Source: Lachnoclostridium sp. UBA6558
Lineage (GTDB): Bacteria > Bacillota > Clostridia > Lachnospirales > Lachnospiraceae
Direction: 5' to 3'
Assembly: GCA_002434335.1 (NCBI GenBank)
Contig: DJJW01000048.1
Coordinates: 1-10,133 of the forward strand
DNA length: 10,133 bases
Shown: positions 7,514-10,133 of the stretch, one piece after another
Layout of the letters: the number at the start of each line of letters is the position of its first letter
Position numbering within the stretch: the first letter of the stretch is position 1
Notes under the pieces: generated by a model
What the model was told of the DNA's origin: nothing
Database searches by the model: none
The model's input: only the letters and a program-made list of their open reading frames with translations
Translations under genes and position numbers: made by a program

Positions 7514-8517
7514 AATAAGGATTCTTTCTTAGTTTTCTTTATGTCTGCGCTATGAAGCATATCTGCAACTCTTTTTAACAGGGGATAATCTCTGGAGAAT
7601 ATCATATTATAATTGTTCAGCCGGTTGATGCTCACCATCAGTTGTTCGTAATATACCTTAAATACCAGCAACTCTCCTACTGTCATCCACCCGTTAAATA
7701 TAAAAATTGCTCCTGCAAAATAAATACTCAGATTCACCAGAAAGGTATCCTTAAAGGCTATGAAGCATTCATTTCCAAACCAATACATCCATTTTGTAAA
7801 ATTGCTCTTACATAAGGACTTCCAGTGCTTCACGAAATATATCTGGTCATTCTTCTGAATATTTAATGCTCTTACCTCTTTCCATCCCCGCAAATCATTC
7901 ACCAGCCATTTTTCATAACCGCTCCAGGCCTGTCGGTATTCCTCCGCTGCATCTCCCACTTTATTGCCCATAATTACTGTTATTTTAAATACCAGAGGCA
8001 GAATAAGGATTCCAAATAATGTTAATACCCAGTTCATATAAAAAAGTATAATAACAATTACTGCAATTGTCCCCATCTCCACAAGGCGCCCTATAATCTG
8101 CTGCTTGATAAAATCCTCTAAAACAATAACATCATTATCCACACGGTTTTTTAGTTCACCAATATCGTTTTCTTCGTAATATTCCGTTCTCTGTCCTGTA
8201 ATGTAATGCCATAGTTTTGCAATAACTTTAAAGGTTATATTGTAATAGAAACTATTTTCTTTTTTCTTAATTATAAGCTGGGTTAAGGTCTCAAGGATAT
8301 ATACCAGCACCATTCCAATGCAGATAAACCATAAAACCTCAAGCTTTCTGTTCAATATGACATCATCAATTAAATACTTTTTAAATATTGGTTCGGTTAA
8401 ACCAAAGAGAATGAGCAGTGCCTTACCGATTCCTAAAAAAGCAAAATCTTTCTTACCGGTCACCAGGAAAGTCTTTAAGGACTTTATGATTTCAATTAGC
8501 TGTTTATAAGATTTCAT
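7426..8517 (-). CDS. ABC exporter permease half, frameshifted before its ATPase domain
   Basis: This is the transmembrane part of a type IV (ABC-B-like) exporter, 363 residues as read. Hydrophobic segments lie at about 26-42, 62-82, 146-165, 166-184 and 250-276. The second coupling-helix region around EYYEENDIGELKNRVDNDV (112-130) is typical of the family. The true homology ends near residue 331. The last about 30 residues, from LLCTHF on, are an out-of-frame reading of the ATPase start and look unnatural. I chose ATG at 8517: AAGGGAG lies 13 bases upstream, and the start overlaps the previous gene's stop by 14 bases. The ATG at 8529 sits only one base after that site and is unlikely. With the adjacent ATPase it probably makes one subunit, perhaps paired with the upstream half-transporter as a heterodimer. 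The cargo is probably the product of this operon (inference). Confidence 0.8.
   Translation of the reverse strand: MKSYKQLIEIIKSLKTFLVTGKKDFAFLGIGKALLILFGLTEPIFKKYLIDDVILNRKLEVLWFICIGMVLVYILETLTQLIIKKKENSFYYNITFKVIAKLWHYITGQRTEYYEENDIGELKNRVDNDVIVLEDFIKQQIIGRLVEMGTIAVIVIILFYMNWVLTLFGILILPLVFKITVIMGNKVGDAAEEYRQAWSGYEKWLVNDLRGWKEVRALNIQKNDQIYFVKHWKSLCKSNFTKWMYWFGNECFIAFKDTFLVNLSIYFAGAIFIFNGWMTVGELLVFKVYYEQLMVSINRLNNYNMIFSRDYPLLKRVADMLHSADIKKTKKESLLCTHFITFHFKTCPFVIRTKWAIPFQILI
7505..7531 (-). other. Probable one-base indel separating permease and ATPase frames
   Basis: In the ATPase frame the last stop is TAA at 7529-7531, and family-like sequence is readable from just after it. In the permease frame, family-like sequence ends at about the same point. 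Adding one A to the AAGAAAGAA run (about 7520-7530) would give a continuous protein through KKTKKRILIVHPFYN into the ATPase, with a linker of normal length. I see no canonical slippery heptamer. Confidence 0.65.
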
Positions 8518-10133
8518 ATGATTGCCCATTCTCCCTTGAAAAATATTGCTTCTCAAATAACCTTTTGTACTCATCACAGTTTTTCAGCAATACGGAATTA
8601 TGATCAAAACCTGCTAACTTTCCCCCCTTAATGACTGCAACTTTATCTGTCTCCAATATGGTCGTTAATCTATGTGCAATAATTAAGGTAGTTCTGTTTG
8701 TGCTCAGATGATTCCAGGCATTTAAGACTTCCTTTTCCGTGCTGGTATCCAAAGCAGAAGTAGCTTCATCAAAGATTAATATTTTTGGGTCTTTTAACAA
8801 TATTCTTGCTATCGCTAACCGCTGACGCTGGCCTCCCGACAGATTAAACCCCGCCTCGCCAATGACCGTATCCAGCCCTTTGGGAAGCATTGAAATAACA
8901 CTCCACAGATTTACTTCCTCCAGCACCCCTATCATCTGCTGCTCTGTAGCTCTTCTGTTTCCAAGCCTTAAGTTATACCTGATACTTTCCTCAAAAATAA
9001 GTGTTTCCTGCTGTACATATCCAATGGAGTTTCTAAGTGATCTTAAAGATATTTCCCGAATGTCCTGGTTGTCTATAGCTATTCTGCCGGAGTATGAATC
9101 ATAGAAGCAAAGCAGCAGATTAACCATCGTTGTCTTACCGGAACCACTTGCTCCTACTATTGCTATTTTTTGCCCCCGGAATACTGTTAGATTAATGTTC
9201 TTCAGTACTTCCTTCTCACTGTTATAGGAAAAGCTGACATTTTCAAATTGGATGGTCCCTTCTGTAAGCCTTAACGGATTTCGTCTGTATCCGTCCTCCT
9301 CTTCTCCCTCTGCTAAAAGCAATGCCACATTGGATACACCTACCAGATTTCCTTGTGCAGCAACTGATTTCTGGGCAGCAGCGGTTAAACTCATTTTAAG
9401 CAATGCAAAGAACCACAGGATTGCCATCATGTTACCCAAGGTAATATCTCCCTGGATCACCAGATAACCACCATACACATAGATACAAAGATTCGCTAAC
9501 ATGCAGATTCCTGAATTAACCCGTTCTGATAATAGTTCAAACCAACTGATCTGTGCTTTTTCTCTTATTAACCCGGCTCGCCCCTGCAAAAATACCTTAT
9601 TTATCTCTTTTGTTGCGTTTAACATATGGATTTCTCTTATACCCGAAAGTATTTCATAAACCCAGCTGATATGATTTCCATACTCCCTTCGATATGCCTC
9701 TGTCCTTCTATTGACTAATCGGCCGAACCCTACAGCAATAAAGGTGGTGACAGGCACAATTACAAACATTAAAATCGCAATCTTATAATGAATCAGGAAC
9801 ACAAATATCACACAGGCTATGATTTGAACATAATTTATGACAATATTAAAATAGTTCACATTAATTACCGTCATAATATCATCTACATCCTTATTAATTA
9901 CGGCTGCCAAATCACCAATTAATTTGCTATGATAGTTTTCCGCATTTATATGCTGTATTTTTTGGAATACTTTCAGTCTTATATCAAATAAAAAACGGTT
10001 AGATAAATAGGCAACTGCCAGAACCTGAACCAGTACTATTCCCATTTGAAACAAGTAGATCGCAAGGTTTGCTATAATAATCATTACATAAAAGTTTTTA
10101 TTCTGATAAACAAAAACTTCATCTACCATAACA
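8504..10133 (-). CDS. ABC exporter half-transporter (permease plus ATPase), 5' end outside window
   Basis: This is the 3' part of a fused half-transporter, with 541 residues readable from the first internal Met at 10129. The frame stays open to the edge. The first visible residues MVDEVF match the loop after transmembrane helix 1 of such exporters, so the true start lies upstream and at least one helix is missing. Any N-terminal C39 peptidase domain would also be out of view. Hydrophobic segments lie at about 14-40, 95-113, 117-135, 205-222 and 232-248. The ATPase follows from about 291: Walker A GASGSGKT (326-333), Gln373/Gln374, LSGGQ (430-434), LIFDEA (451-456) with Glu455, and His486. All catalytic residues are present. 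It overlaps the next exporter gene by 14 bases. The pair probably exports the operon's product, possibly as a heterodimer. Confidence 0.9.
   Translation of the reverse strand, partial: VMVDEVFVYQNKNFYVMIIIANLAIYLFQMGIVLVQVLAVAYLSNRFLFDIRLKVFQKIQHINAENYHSKLIGDLAAVINKDVDDIMTVINVNYFNIVINYVQIIACVIFVFLIHYKIAILMFVIVPVTTFIAVGFGRLVNRRTEAYRREYGNHISWVYEILSGIREIHMLNATKEINKVFLQGRAGLIREKAQISWFELLSERVNSGICMLANLCIYVYGGYLVIQGDITLGNMMAILWFFALLKMSLTAAAQKSVAAQGNLVGVSNVALLLAEGEEEDGYRRNPLRLTEGTIQFENVSFSYNSEKEVLKNINLTVFRGQKIAIVGASGSGKTTMVNLLLCFYDSYSGRIAIDNQDIREISLRSLRNSIGYVQQETLIFEESIRYNLRLGNRRATEQQMIGVLEEVNLWSVISMLPKGLDTVIGEAGFNLSGGQRQRLAIARILLKDPKILIFDEATSALDTSTEKEVLNAWNHLSTNRTTLIIAHRLTTILETDKVAVIKGGKLAGFDHNSVLLKNCDEYKRLFEKQYFSRENGQSYEIL

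Noticed and set aside
7500..7531. Programmed -1 ribosomal frameshift joining permease and ATPase
   Set aside because: No X XXY YYZ heptamer occurs in the needed frame. The A-rich AAGAAA before the TAA at 7529-7531 would lead straight into that stop. A one-base indel or two separate genes explain it more simply.

Overview
The window looks like a low-to-moderate GC, AT-biased chromosome segment from a cellulolytic Clostridia member. Lachnospiraceae or a related plant-fibre degrader is my inference. The reasons are AGGAGG-type ribosome binding sites, A/T-rich intergenic DNA, and a secreted GH5 endoglucanase with a family 17 cellulose-binding module. That architecture is the one known from clostridial EngF-type cellulases. 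No phage, IS element, CRISPR array, tRNA or rRNA was recognised.

Left part (1-2103, + strand): a 301-base AT-rich leader carries a plausible sigma-A promoter overlapped by an inverted repeat. It is followed by a monocistronic secreted endoglucanase (302-1978) and a long hairpin terminator (2020-2103). A 26-bp unit is partly duplicated in tandem across the end of the cellulase gene.

Right part (10133 down to 2173, - strand): one compact operon converges on the cellulase. In order of transcription it holds a half ABC exporter cut by the window edge, and a second half ABC exporter whose permease and ATPase lie in different frames (probable one-base indel). Next comes a 1165-residue nonribosomal peptide synthetase (NRPS)-like protein, and last a family 2 glycosyltransferase that starts at TTG just after the NRPS stop codon. 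Spacings are overlaps or at most 18 bases, so the genes are very likely co-transcribed.

The most interesting object is the NRPS-like protein. It has a shortened N-terminal remnant of a condensation domain, then an adenylation domain whose ten specificity positions read DFWNIGMVHK, the classical L-threonine code. A carrier domain follows, and then about 360 residues with no thioesterase that resemble the cysteine/histidine acyltransferase family of BtrH, which in butirosin biosynthesis moves an acyl group from a carrier protein to an aminoglycoside. The working model, which is inference, is that threonine is activated and loaded on the carrier, then passed by the fused C-terminal domain to an amine or hydroxyl acceptor. 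The glycosyltransferase would add a sugar and the paired ABC half-transporters would export the product. The acceptor and any further biosynthetic genes are not in the window and would lie beyond the right edge.
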